Below, in pieces: positions 16,241 to 27,651 of a stretch of DNA of 39,477 bases (the first letter of the stretch is position 1; each line of letters opens with the position of its first letter). The notes beneath the pieces were generated by a model, which ran no database searches, was not told the origin of the DNA, and saw nothing but the letters and a program-made list of their open reading frames with translations. The translations under genes and the position numbers were made by a program. The stretch is from a bacterium. Its GTDB lineage: Bacteria > Planctomycetota > Planctomycetia > Planctomycetales > Planctomycetaceae. The stretch spans positions 1 through 39,477 of the forward strand of contig WGMU01000026.1 in assembly GCA_016124895.1 (NCBI GenBank). Reading direction: 5' to 3'.

Positions 16241-17542
16241 ATGAGCTTGCGCAAACGCGCCGAAGAACTCGGCATCCGCTATTTCCTCGTCTCCTTTTCC
16301 GATCTTTTTGGCGTCTCGCGAGCCAAGCTGGTGCCTGCTGCGTTGATCGATGACATCAGCGAAACCGGAGCCGCATTCGCGGGGTTTGCCGCCTGGCTGG
16401 ATCTGAGTCCTGCCGACCCTGACGTGGTTGCGATTCCGGATCCGGCGAGTTTCATTCAGCTCCCGTGGAAACCAGAGATCGGCTGGCTGGCGGCGGATTT
16501 GTGGATGACTGGCGAACCACTGGCTCAAGCACCGCGGCAGGTTCTCAAGCGATCTCTGTCTCGCGCCGTCGAACGCGGCTTCGAACTGCGTACGGGTGTC
16601 GAATGCGAATTCTTCCTGCTCAGCGCCGACGACTGGTCCGTGTCTGATGCATGCGACACTCAGCAGAAGCCGTGTTATGACCAGCGGGCTCTGTCGCGGC
16701 AGATTGATCTGATCTCGCAGATCTGTGACTACCTGACGGCACTCGGCTGGGAGCCGTATCAGAACGACCACGAGGATGCCAACGGGCAGTTCGAGATCAA
16801 CTGGAAGTACTCCGAAGCGCTGCGAACGGCGGACCAGCAGATCTTCTTCAAGTACCTGGTCAAGTCCGTGGCCGAGCAACATGGCCTGCGAGCCACCTTC
16901 ATGCCCAAGCCGTTTTCGCATCTGACGGGCAACGGCTGCCACACGCATGTCTCATTGTGGGATCGTGAGAGCGGCAGCAACCTTTTCCTGGATTCCGACG
17001 ACCCGTTGGGCCTGTCGACACTGGCATACCGTTTCCTGGGCGGCGTGCTGCATTCCGCCGAAGCGTTGTGTGCGATCGTGACGCCGACCGTGAATTCCTA
17101 CCGCCGGATTGGTGCTCCAGTGACAGCTTCGGGAGCCACCTGGTCTCCGGACACGATCAGCTATGCCGGAAATAACCGCACGCACATGATCCGCATTCCC
17201 GGTCCTGGGCGGATTGAACTCCGTCTGGCCGATGGCTCAGCCAATGCGTATCTGTTGCCGGCCGCCATTCTGGAAGCTGGACTCGATGGGATTGAGCACG
17301 ACCGTGATCCCGGTCCGCCGCTGGACGTCAACATTTATCAGAACGCGGGCCTGGCCTCTGATGTGCGACGACTGCCCGGCACTCTGCTGGACGCTCTGCG
17401 GCACTTCGAGTCGAACACGGTTCTGAAAACCGGGCTCGGTGAGGAGTTTGCCGGGTCGTACCTGAAGCTCAAACGCGCCGAATGGAGTGACTACTCCAGC
17501 CAGGTGTCCGCCTGGGAAATTGAGCACACGCTCGACTGCTGA
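16241..17542 (+). CDS. type III glutamine-synthetase-like ligase (GlnT / gamma-glutamylmethylamide-synthetase-like)
   Basis: A 433-residue protein of the length typical for the GlnT/GMAS branch. GVECEFFLL near residue 121 carries metal-binding Glu. NDHEDANGQFEINWKYSEAL covers further metal ligands, NGCHTHVSLW near 231 is the ATP/His region, and NNRTHMIRIP with RIELRLADGSAN near 310-335 forms the substrate and Arg flap. The family makes a gamma-glutamyl amide from glutamate and ammonia or an amine using ATP. As no nitrogen-assimilation genes are nearby and it follows a desaturase and MetX-like gene, a ligase for a specific amine is more likely than housekeeping glutamine synthesis. The start has only a weak Shine-Dalgarno (AGAAG). 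Confidence 0.86.
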   Translation: MSLRKRAEELGIRYFLVSFSDLFGVSRAKLVPAALIDDISETGAAFAGFAAWLDLSPADPDVVAIPDPASFIQLPWKPEIGWLAADLWMTGEPLAQAPRQVLKRSLSRAVERGFELRTGVECEFFLLSADDWSVSDACDTQQKPCYDQRALSRQIDLISQICDYLTALGWEPYQNDHEDANGQFEINWKYSEALRTADQQIFFKYLVKSVAEQHGLRATFMPKPFSHLTGNGCHTHVSLWDRESGSNLFLDSDDPLGLSTLAYRFLGGVLHSAEALCAIVTPTVNSYRRIGAPVTASGATWSPDTISYAGNNRTHMIRIPGPGRIELRLADGSANAYLLPAAILEAGLDGIEHDRDPGPPLDVNIYQNAGLASDVRRLPGTLLDALRHFESNTVLKTGLGEEFAGSYLKLKRAEWSDYSSQVSAWEIEHTLDC

Positions 17543-17661
17543 AGCCTGGCCGTACTCTGTGTTGATCCTGAAAGTCGTTCTGATGAACGGCGGCGGCTAT
17601 GATGTGTGATTCGTCGGACTGCCAGCCGGGTTTTCAGCCGATTGCGGGAGGCATACTCAAA

Positions 17662-18681
17662 ATGGATTTGCGCCGTAGAGACTTTCTTGCCAGCAGCGTC
17701 CTGTCGTCATTCGCTCTGACGTCTCGCGTCTTTGCCGAATGGGAGCCGAGTCAGCGTTATCCCGATCCGCGTGTCCGGATCATTGATTCCAGCTTCGCGA
17801 AGTACCGGCTGAGCCTGGCCAAAGTCGAACGGATCGCGACCGGGATGCGCTGGAGTGAAGGTCCTGTCTGGTTTGGCGATGGGCGTTTCCTGCTGTGGAG
17901 CGATATCCCCAACAATCGAATTATGAAATGGGAGGAAGAGACCGGTGCCGTCAGCGTCTTCCGCCGCCCGTCGAACAACTCGAACGGCAACACACGCGAC
18001 CGACAGGGACGACTGATTACCTGTGAGCATGATTCGCGTCGCGTGACTCGCACGGAGTACGACGGATCGATCACGGTCATCGCAGATCAGTTTGAGGGCA
18101 AGCCGCTCAACTCACCGAATGATGCCGTGTGTCCGTCCGACGAGTCGCTCTGGTTCACCGATCCGCCGTTTGGCATCCTCGGCTTTTACGAAGGCCATCA
18201 GGCGAAACAGGCACTGCCGACCAGCGTCTATCGCTGGGACCCGAAGACGAAGAAGATCGCTGTCGTCATCGGTGAGATCGAGCGTCCCAATGGTCTCGCG
18301 TTTTCACCGGACGAATCCAGGCTGTACGTCGTCGAGGCTGGCGTCACACCGCGTGTGATTCGCGTCTACGATGTGACCGACGACGGCACTCAGGTCAGTC
18401 GTGGCCGAACTTTGATCACCGCCGAACCCGACGGAACACCGGACGGCCTGCGCGTCGATGTCGACGGCAACCTGTGGGTCGGCTGGGGCATGGGCAAAGA
18501 GGGGCTCGATGGAGTTTCGATCTTCAATCCGGATGGCAAACTCATCGGCCGGATTGATCTTCCCGAACGTTGTGCCAATGTCTGCTTCGGCGGTCGTCAT
18601 CGCAATCGCCTTTTCATGTGCGGCAGCACGTCCGTGTATTCGCTGTTCGTGAACACGCAGGGAGCACCCGGGGCGGTGTGA
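17662..18681 (+). CDS. SMP-30/gluconolactonase-family protein with Tat signal
   Basis: A 339-residue protein. The N-terminus MDLRRRDFLASSVLSSFALT is a twin-arginine-type signal. The propeller shows the metal-binding set of SMP-30/gluconolactonases: Glu in RWSEGPVWFGDGRFLLWSD, Asn in LNSPNDAV, and Asp in PDGLRVDVDGNLWV. It should hydrolyse a sugar lactone in the periplasm using a divalent metal. I set the start at 17662 because GGGAGG lies shortly upstream and the Tat motif begins there; a longer frame starts at 17599. The stop overlaps a possible ATG of the next gene (TGATG at 18679). It is the first of three exported carbohydrate-active genes. Confidence 0.88.
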   Translation: MDLRRRDFLASSVLSSFALTSRVFAEWEPSQRYPDPRVRIIDSSFAKYRLSLAKVERIATGMRWSEGPVWFGDGRFLLWSDIPNNRIMKWEEETGAVSVFRRPSNNSNGNTRDRQGRLITCEHDSRRVTRTEYDGSITVIADQFEGKPLNSPNDAVCPSDESLWFTDPPFGILGFYEGHQAKQALPTSVYRWDPKTKKIAVVIGEIERPNGLAFSPDESRLYVVEAGVTPRVIRVYDVTDDGTQVSRGRTLITAEPDGTPDGLRVDVDGNLWVGWGMGKEGLDGVSIFNPDGKLIGRIDLPERCANVCFGGRHRNRLFMCGSTSVYSLFVNTQGAPGAV

Positions 18682-18758
18682 TGATAACTGCCGTTTTCAA
18701 CTCTCGACGCCGAACGATCGTTGTCGAGCACGCCTGCTGTTGCTGTGAGAACAATCTG

Positions 18759-19910
18759 ATGTCGAACCGCCTGACCCTGATCTGTGGGCTCGTCCTGAAT
18801 GTCCTGCTGACCGCTCTGCATTCAGCGTCCGGGGCTGATGCTCCGGATACGCTGAGGCTGACGCTGCCGCGTGAGTTCTACGCCGTCGTCGGACAGGACA
18901 TGAGTGTCTATTTCGACAACGTCGTCCTGACACAGACACCGGAAGAGTATCAGTTCAAGGTGCAGTGCCCGCTCGGTCACAGTGAGCAGCGACGCTGGAC
19001 CGTTCAGCCACGGAACGAAGATGTCGGAGTTCACGACTTTGAGTTGACTGTCAGTCATCCCGACAGTGTGGATCAGGCCCGCGCGAAATGCCGGCTGCAG
19101 ATCGTGCCCGCTGATGCGGGACGTGACGACAACGTGACGCTGCTGATTGTGGGCGACAGCCTGACTCATGCGACGCTGTATCCGAACGAGCTGGCTCGGC
19201 TGTTATCGCTGCCGGGAAATCCTGCCTGGAAGATGCTGGGCACGCACCGCCCGACTTCGGCCGCCGCCGGCGTTCAGCACGAAGGCTACGGCGGCTGGAC
19301 CTGGCAGCGGTTCGTGAGTCACTACGAGCCGAATCCGGACGGCACGTATCGCAAACGCAGCAGTCCATTCGTGTTTCTTAGCGCTGCCGGAAAACCCGAG
19401 CTGAATGTCGGCCGCTACTTCAGCGAAGCCGGCGCGCGTCCTGACGTCACTTTCTTCCTGCTGGGAATCAACGATTGTTTCGGTGCCGATCCAGAAGACC
19501 CTGCCGCGATTGACGCCCGCATCGACAGCATGTTCGAGCAGGCGGACGCGCTGCTGAAGGCATTCCGTGAAGCGTGCCCGGAAACGGATCTGGCGCTCTG
19601 CGTGACGACTCCACCGAACGCGCGCGAGTCCGGTTTCGAGGCCAATTACAAGGGCCGCTATCACCGCTGGGGCTGGAAGCGGATTCAGCATCGTCTCGTC
19701 GAGCGGCAACTCGCCCACTTCGATGAGCAGAACCAGCTTGAGACAAAGTCCAGGCAGGGGCGGCTGTTTCTGGTTCCCACTGAATTGAACCTCGACCCGA
19801 TCGACGGCTATCCGGAAAACAACGGCGTTCATCCGAATGCGACCGGCTACCAGCAGATTGGCGGATCGCTCTACGCCTGGTTGAAATGGCGTCTGGCAAC
19901 ACAAAACTGA
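18759..19910 (+). CDS. exported SGNH/GDSL hydrolase
   Basis: About 383 residues from MSNRLTLICGLVLNVLLTAL, a good signal peptide. The catalytic SGNH set follows a beta-rich N-terminal domain of about 100 residues: block I VGDSLTHATLYP, Gly block near GYGGWTW, block III LLGINDCFG with the conserved Asn, and block V GVHPNATGYQQIG with the His. The enzyme is expected to be an esterase or acetyl-esterase acting on polysaccharide side groups. I preferred 18759 because the signal peptide starts there. ATG 18681 overlaps the previous stop and would add 26 residues including four consecutive Cys codons. It lies between a lactonase and a glycosidase-like gene. Confidence 0.85.
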   Translation: MSNRLTLICGLVLNVLLTALHSASGADAPDTLRLTLPREFYAVVGQDMSVYFDNVVLTQTPEEYQFKVQCPLGHSEQRRWTVQPRNEDVGVHDFELTVSHPDSVDQARAKCRLQIVPADAGRDDNVTLLIVGDSLTHATLYPNELARLLSLPGNPAWKMLGTHRPTSAAAGVQHEGYGGWTWQRFVSHYEPNPDGTYRKRSSPFVFLSAAGKPELNVGRYFSEAGARPDVTFFLLGINDCFGADPEDPAAIDARIDSMFEQADALLKAFREACPETDLALCVTTPPNARESGFEANYKGRYHRWGWKRIQHRLVERQLAHFDEQNQLETKSRQGRLFLVPTELNLDPIDGYPENNGVHPNATGYQQIGGSLYAWLKWRLATQN

Positions 19911-19969
19911 CGCCGCACCTGGTTGCGATGGTCAGTCGTCGGACTTCAGCTCCTGCAGAAGGACATCTC

Positions 19970-21835
19970 ATGCCACGTCACTGGATTTTGAGCTGCGCTG
20001 CTTACGGCTCGCTGGTCGTTCTGCTGAGCTTCGCCAGACCCGGCGGCCTTCGGGGAGATGAGCCGGCACGACTGGAGTTCACTCGGATGGTGGCTCACTG
20101 GGCGAACTATGCCGACCCGGCTTACCTGAACTTCATCGATGAAGCGCAGCCCGAACTCGCGCAGCACGGGTTCTACGGGGCTCATTTCTGGAGCCTTGCG
20201 CACACTCCGCACTTCAAAGGGTACCCGGCTCATTTCCCGGTGCAGGGATTGCCGGAGTGCGGGCAGTGGTTCGAGGACCGCAACGCCGCGCTCCGGCAGC
20301 GCGGAGTCAAAGTCGTCGGGCACTTCAATGTCGAGTTTCTGGTTGGCGATCTGGACGGACCAAATGGTCCCACCGGCTTCTTCCATTTCTATCGAAACCT
20401 GTGGGACGAGCAGGAACTCGGCCCGAAGCCCGTTGACGATCCGCGGCAACTTCTGGAACGCGGTCCGGACGGGGAACCAATCGGGCAGACGGGGTACGGC
20501 ATCGGCGGGATGCACGAATACTGGGCGTGCCTGCGAAATCCTCACTGGCAGGCGGTCATGCGGGCGTGGGTGAAGCGCGGGATCGAACGCGGCCTCGATG
20601 GTTTCATTGCTAACTATTTCTACCGGCACAACTGCCTGTGCGAGCATTGTCAGTCCGGCTTCCGCAGTTACCTGGCCGAGCGGTTCTCGCAAGGCGAGCT
20701 GCAGTCAAAGTTCGGCATCGCCGATGCGCAAACGCATCCGTTCGAGGAAATCGTTTACTGGCACAAGCCGGAAGAATCGACGCCGCTGCGGCGTGAGATG
20801 CTGCGCTGGTCACAGATCTCCAACAAGCAGGTGTTCGACGATGTCTTTCTGAAATACGGTCGCTCGCTGAAGCCCGATCTGATCGTGGCGCAGTGGGATC
20901 ACCTCAGCAGCTTCAGTCAGCTCAGTGGTGACGAACGCTGCCTGCTGCCCGTCGAACTCTGGGGGCGGAACGAAGACTACCTGTGGTACAGCACAGGAGG
21001 AGCCGCTTACTACACTGACCTGGAGAAACGGTTTCTGGGTGAGGGCACGCTGCAGGCACGCTACATCCGCGGCAGTTTCGACGACAAACCCTTCACGCTC
21101 GGCAAATACGAAAGCACGCGCATCCGGACCGCGATTGCCGAACTGGCTGCGAACGGTGGCGCTCCGATGGGCTTCTACACGCGGTTTACCGATCCTGAAG
21201 CCCGAGCCGTGATCGCTCGCTACTACCAGTTCCTCAAACGCCATGACGCGCTGTTCCGTGCGAACCGGCCGTACGCCGGGACCGTGCTGCTGTATCCGCG
21301 CCGAGCTGTTCACGACGGCCGTCTCGATCCGGTGGCCACGTTTCGCGAACTCGGAACACGGTTGCTCGACGAGCACGTTCTGTTCGACATTCTGCCCGAC
21401 GATCTGGCCCGACCGGAATTGCTGGCCCGGTATCGACACGTCGTTGCCGTCGATGCGCCTGACCTGTCCGCCGTGCTCGACGATCCGCAGCGCAGCCGAT
21501 TCGATGTGCCGTACACCATCCGCGTTTCGGCCAGCCGTCCTGCGGAAGCTGACGAGCTGACGCTGCACTGTGTGAACTACAACCGCGAGGAACCGCCGCG
21601 CAAGCGGAATGGTGAGCCCAGCGCCGGTCGAGGCATCTCCGACGAGAAACCAACGGCAACGGCTCCAGCGCAAATCCGGCTGAGGTTGCCCGACGGAATG
21701 ACCTGCCGCCGCGTCGAATTCCTGACCCCCGAGCAAGCGACCGCCACCGAACTGGAGCATTCCAGCGAGTCGGGCTTCCTCACCTGCGAAGTGCCGTCGT
21801 TTCTGGTCTACGGAGTGGTCCGCGTCATTCCGTAG
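19970..21835 (+). CDS. exported TIM-barrel glycoside-hydrolase-like protein
   Basis: About 621 residues with a signal peptide (ILSCAAYGSLVVLLSFARPG). The body reads as a (beta/alpha)8 barrel of the beta-galactosidase/GH42-like or uncharacterised glycosidase type. VVGHFNVEFLVGDLDG, the segment RGIERGLDGFIANYFYRHN followed by LCEHCQSGFRSYL, and LIVAQWDHLSS look like successive barrel strands. A C-terminal beta-sandwich begins near residue 510. The C-x-x-C in CLCEHCQ is reminiscent of the metal-binding Cys cluster of such barrels. AAGGA six bases upstream supports ATG 19970. I cannot assign the exact GH family or the catalytic acids with certainty. It ends the three-gene run begun by the lactonase. 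Confidence 0.7.
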   Translation: MPRHWILSCAAYGSLVVLLSFARPGGLRGDEPARLEFTRMVAHWANYADPAYLNFIDEAQPELAQHGFYGAHFWSLAHTPHFKGYPAHFPVQGLPECGQWFEDRNAALRQRGVKVVGHFNVEFLVGDLDGPNGPTGFFHFYRNLWDEQELGPKPVDDPRQLLERGPDGEPIGQTGYGIGGMHEYWACLRNPHWQAVMRAWVKRGIERGLDGFIANYFYRHNCLCEHCQSGFRSYLAERFSQGELQSKFGIADAQTHPFEEIVYWHKPEESTPLRREMLRWSQISNKQVFDDVFLKYGRSLKPDLIVAQWDHLSSFSQLSGDERCLLPVELWGRNEDYLWYSTGGAAYYTDLEKRFLGEGTLQARYIRGSFDDKPFTLGKYESTRIRTAIAELAANGGAPMGFYTRFTDPEARAVIARYYQFLKRHDALFRANRPYAGTVLLYPRRAVHDGRLDPVATFRELGTRLLDEHVLFDILPDDLARPELLARYRHVVAVDAPDLSAVLDDPQRSRFDVPYTIRVSASRPAEADELTLHCVNYNREEPPRKRNGEPSAGRGISDEKPTATAPAQIRLRLPDGMTCRRVEFLTPEQATATELEHSSESGFLTCEVPSFLVYGVVRVIP

Positions 21836-21842
21836 CGCAGCC

Positions 21843-21866
21843 GTAGTCAGGTTTCTCCGAAACCTG
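21843..21866 (+). repeat. REP-like element: GTAG plus hairpin, family A copy 1
   Basis: GTAG at 21843 is followed by CAGGTTTC-TCC-GAAACCTG (21848-21866), a perfect 8-base stem with a three-base loop, a few bases after the glycosidase stop. A GTAG head followed by a palindrome is the signature of REP elements mobilised by RAYT transposases. Confidence 0.7.
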
Positions 21867-21939
21867 GAGGAGCGAAGTTGACGGACACTATCTCGCAAAC
21901 ACGATGACAACGTACGCTCGACGCTGCTTCTGACGTCCT

Positions 21940-21964
21940 GCGAGTTTCGGAGAAACTCGCCTAC
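21940..21964 (-). repeat. REP-like element: family A copy 2, inverted
   Basis: GCGAGTTTC-GGA-GAAACTCGC (21940-21960) is a perfect 9-base stem. Read on the minus strand it begins with GTAG (21961-21964) and shares the GTTTCTCCGAAAC core with copy 1. The two copies face each other with 73 bases between them, the arrangement of a BIME. Confidence 0.7.
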
Positions 21965-22005
21965 AACTGCTTCGAGTCGCGCTTGTTGGCCGGTTGAGCG
22001 GTCGG

Positions 22006-22023
22006 CAGGTTTCTCCAAATCTG
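22006..22023 (+). repeat. REP-like element: family A copy 3, decayed
   Basis: CAGGTTTCTCCAAATCTG is the same sequence as copy 1 with two changes that break the stem and without the GTAG head. It looks like a decaying third member of the 21843-22023 cluster. The rest of 21836-22089 holds no gene. Confidence 0.5.
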
Positions 22024-22089
22024 AGTGAACCGCGGCGCACGGATGCGGCCACTCAGACTCGCTGAATCCGACTTACGTGAGTGACGTAC

Positions 22090-22491
22090 ATGCTGCGATT
22101 CGTCAGGCAGATATTCCGCCGAAATGCCGGCCCGTTTCGGTTCGAGTCGAGCGGGCGTTGCGGCGTGGTTGTTTATGAAGAGAACAACCGAACTCTGGAG
22201 TTGTCTTGGGAAATGTCCGGTGTGTCGCGGTGTGACTTTGTAATTGAGCTGGATCTACGCTGCTGGACGGCTCCAGAGCAGACTCCGATCGCGATCGAGG
22301 AACAACTGCAGATTCTCGGGAAGTTGCGAGCGTGGCTGCAGAGTTGCGGGTATCGCACGAATGTTGATCTTCCCAAAGACGTCGCACAGGACAATCGCCC
22401 CTGTATCTGGGCCGGTTGCGAGGAACGGTGCTATCGGGCGATGGCGATTTGTCCGAAACACTACGACCTCAGTCTGCTGCGGCCCGAGTGA
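22090..22491 (+). CDS. small hypothetical protein with C-terminal zinc-ribbon-like cluster
   Basis: 133 residues from ATG 22090 (GTG 22081 is possible). The N-terminal two-thirds is mixed alpha/beta with no recognised domain. The C-terminus has CIWAGCEERCYRAMAICPKH, giving Cys at residues 105, 110, 114 and 121 and His at 124, a spacing suited to binding one zinc ion. It lacks a signal peptide and is likely cytoplasmic. The neighbours are exported catabolic genes and do not explain it. The compositional pattern fits a conserved planctomycete small protein, but I cannot name a family. Confidence 0.65.
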   Translation: MLRFVRQIFRRNAGPFRFESSGRCGVVVYEENNRTLELSWEMSGVSRCDFVIELDLRCWTAPEQTPIAIEEQLQILGKLRAWLQSCGYRTNVDLPKDVAQDNRPCIWAGCEERCYRAMAICPKHYDLSLLRPE

Positions 22492-22614
22492 AGTATTCTG
22501 GTCCGAAGCTGTGGTTCGGAGTGAAAGGGTTGGTCGTGGCGGGAAGTGAGTTAATCTGTCTGGGTCAATCGAGAGTCCTCGCTGCCTGTCCCGCCTTCTG
22601 GAACTGCCCACCTG

Positions 22615-25848
<3,234 letters not shown>

Positions 25849-25948
25849 CCCGGCGTGACTGGCGTTTCGCCGTCGGAGAGAAATCGTCATTCGCAGTGAA
25901 AGGCTTGCTGATGGTTCCTTTTGAATTTGAAGCCTGTCGAGCAATCAG

Positions 25949-25975
25949 CTCATCTCGACGGAGCGAGATGGCTAC
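25949..25975 (-). repeat. REP-like element, family B, minus copy
   Basis: CATCTCG (25951-25957) pairs with CGAGATG (25964-25970) around a six-base loop. On the minus strand the unit starts with GTAG (25975-25972). It faces the copy at 25822-25848, so the pair forms a second BIME-like arrangement in the gap before the DUF1552 gene. Confidence 0.65.
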
Positions 25976-26037
25976 TATGGACGGTTGGTTGCTCGATGTC
26001 GTATTTCTAACCCGGCAGACACCTCGTGAGTCGCTCC

Positions 26038-27405
26038 ATGGCTGAACTTCAGAACGAACACTGGTGGCATGACGGCGTTTCCCGCCGCTCATTTCTGAGC
26101 GCCGGTGGCGCGAGCCTCGCGCTGCCGTGGCTGATGTCGCTGCCGCTGCGGGCTGAGTCGGGGAAGCGGACGACTGACGACACGTCGTTGCCGCCAGTCC
26201 GGTTTGCGTGCCTGTACTTCTCGAATGGCGTCGAGCCGGCGCACTGGTGGGCGAAGGGTCGCGGAGCCGGGATGCAGCTCGGCCCCGGCATGACGCCGCT
26301 CGCTCCACATTGCGAAGACCTTGTGATCATCGACGGCCTGTTCAACGCGCAGGCCGTTGCGAACCCGAGCGCTCACCTGGGCCGGATGCCAAATCTGCTC
26401 TCCGGTGCCTGGGTCAGTCTCGACCAGAACGACATCCGCGTTGGGCGTTCGATGGACCAGGTTCTCGCGCAGCAGATCGGCGAGCGGACGGCGCTGCCGA
26501 GTCTGGTGCTGGGCATCGAGCCGACCGAGCTGCGTCTCGAAGACGGCCTGTCGATGATTTACGGCTCGTGTATCTCCTGGGCGAGCCCGACGAAGCCGGC
26601 CACGAAAGAGATCTACCCGGCACGGGCGTTCGATCAGATCGTCGGCGGCCAGGGGCAACGGAAGCTCGACCGCAGCATCCTTGATCAGGTGCTGTCCGAT
26701 GCGAAGTCGTTGCGGACTCAGCTTTCAACGAGTGACCGTGTCAAACTCGACGAGTACCTTGAATCGATCCGCAGCATTGAGCAACGTATCGATCGCGCCT
26801 CGAAGGAGGAGCGACTTGAAGGCTGGCGTCCAACGCTGGAGGCCCCGAACCTGCCGCGTCCGGCGGACGAACTGCCGCAGGAAGTTCCCGATCACATGCG
26901 GCTGATGCTCGATCTGATCGTCCTCGCGTTTCAGATGGACAAAACCCGCATTGCAACCTGCATGTTGAACAACGACCTCTCGCAGATGAACTTCGGATTC
27001 CTGGAGGGCGTGCATGGCAGCCTGCATCTGGACCTGACGCACAACGGTCGCGATCCGGAACTCGAAGCGATGTACCTGCAGACGAACCGGTTCCATGTCA
27101 GCCAGTTCGCGTATCTGATCGATCGGTTGAAACAGATCGACGAAGGCGGCCAGTCGCTGCTGCACAGTTCGCTGCTGATGTGCTGCTCGAATTTGTTCGA
27201 CGGCGACAGACATCAGGCCGACCGCCTGCCAATCGTCCTCGCCGGCCAGGCAGGCGGCACGCTGAAAACCGGACGAATTCTTAATTATCTCGATCGTCCC
27301 AACGACCAGCGCCGCGCCTGCAGTCTATACCTGTCCATGCTGGGTCGTCTGGGGGTCCAACTGCCACGATTCGGTGACGCGGATCAGCGGCTGTCCGATC
27401 TCTAA
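26038..27405 (+). CDS. DUF1552 protein with Tat signal
   Basis: 455 residues from ATG 26038 (GTG 26026 is an alternative; neither has a clear Shine-Dalgarno). The N-terminal [18 protein letters not shown] is a twin-arginine signal. The body matches DUF1552: [17 protein letters not shown], a G-rich segment [20 protein letters not shown], and [10 protein letters not shown]. Later come a long helix [37 protein letters not shown], and a final [17 protein letters not shown]. Members are exported folded and are always linked with the DUF1592-type cytochrome protein encoded just upstream (190-base gap containing REP-like repeats). The reaction is unknown. The likely role is periplasmic degradation or oxidation of complex compounds together with its partner. 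Confidence 0.92.
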   Translation: MAELQNEHWWHDGVSRRSFLSAGGASLALPWLMSLPLRAESGKRTTDDTSLPPVRFACLYFSNGVEPAHWWAKGRGAGMQLGPGMTPLAPHCEDLVIIDGLFNAQAVANPSAHLGRMPNLLSGAWVSLDQNDIRVGRSMDQVLAQQIGERTALPSLVLGIEPTELRLEDGLSMIYGSCISWASPTKPATKEIYPARAFDQIVGGQGQRKLDRSILDQVLSDAKSLRTQLSTSDRVKLDEYLESIRSIEQRIDRASKEERLEGWRPTLEAPNLPRPADELPQEVPDHMRLMLDLIVLAFQMDKTRIATCMLNNDLSQMNFGFLEGVHGSLHLDLTHNGRDPELEAMYLQTNRFHVSQFAYLIDRLKQIDEGGQSLLHSSLLMCCSNLFDGDRHQADRLPIVLAGQAGGTLKTGRILNYLDRPNDQRRACSLYLSMLGRLGVQLPRFGDADQRLSDL

Positions 27406-27443
27406 CTCGACACTGGATAGCGCCACATTGGCGAAATCGGCGA

Positions 27444-27515
27444 GTAGACAAGCACGAAGCGCCAGCGAGTGTGTGACGGAAAGGACTCACTCGCTTGCGC
27501 TTCGTGCTTGTACGA
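27444..27515. repeat. long hairpin repeat (26-base arms, 12-base loop)
   Basis: The arms at 27448-27473 and 27486-27511 match at 24 of 26 positions around TGACGGAAAGGA. The arm begins ACAAGCACGAAGCGC and ends in AGCGAGTG; a GTAG precedes the left arm at 27444. It is a recognisable dispersed planctomycete intergenic repeat (from memory of its ACAAGCACGAAGCGCAAGCG core). It lies 40 bases after the DUF1552 stop and may also slow or end transcription, though it lacks a T-run. Confidence 0.75.
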
Positions 27516-27639
27516 CAACCGCAAGTGGTGCTCAACTAACGAGCCAGGCAACAGTCGGCGGTGGACAGGTCGTTGAGCAAAAACCGGCACTGGGCGTAGG
27601 ATGAAACCTGCCTCGGGATGCAGACTTCGGTTCAAAGAC

Positions 27640-27644
27640 AGGAG
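27640..27644 (+). promoter_or_regulatory. Shine-Dalgarno AGGAG deciding the kinase start
   Basis: AGGAG lies seven bases before GTG 27652. The in-frame ATG at 27601 has no such site. This is the reason GTG 27652 was chosen as the start of the kinase gene. Confidence 0.6.
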
Positions 27645-27651
27645 CAGCAAC

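Noticed and set aside
20810-22018. A 402-codon minus-strand open frame
   Set aside because: It is antisense to the exported glycosidase-like gene and has no recognisable domain or ribosome-binding site.
22502-22520. Terminator after the small Cys-rich gene
   Set aside because: TCCGAA and TTCGGA form a short six-base stem, but no T-run follows on either strand.
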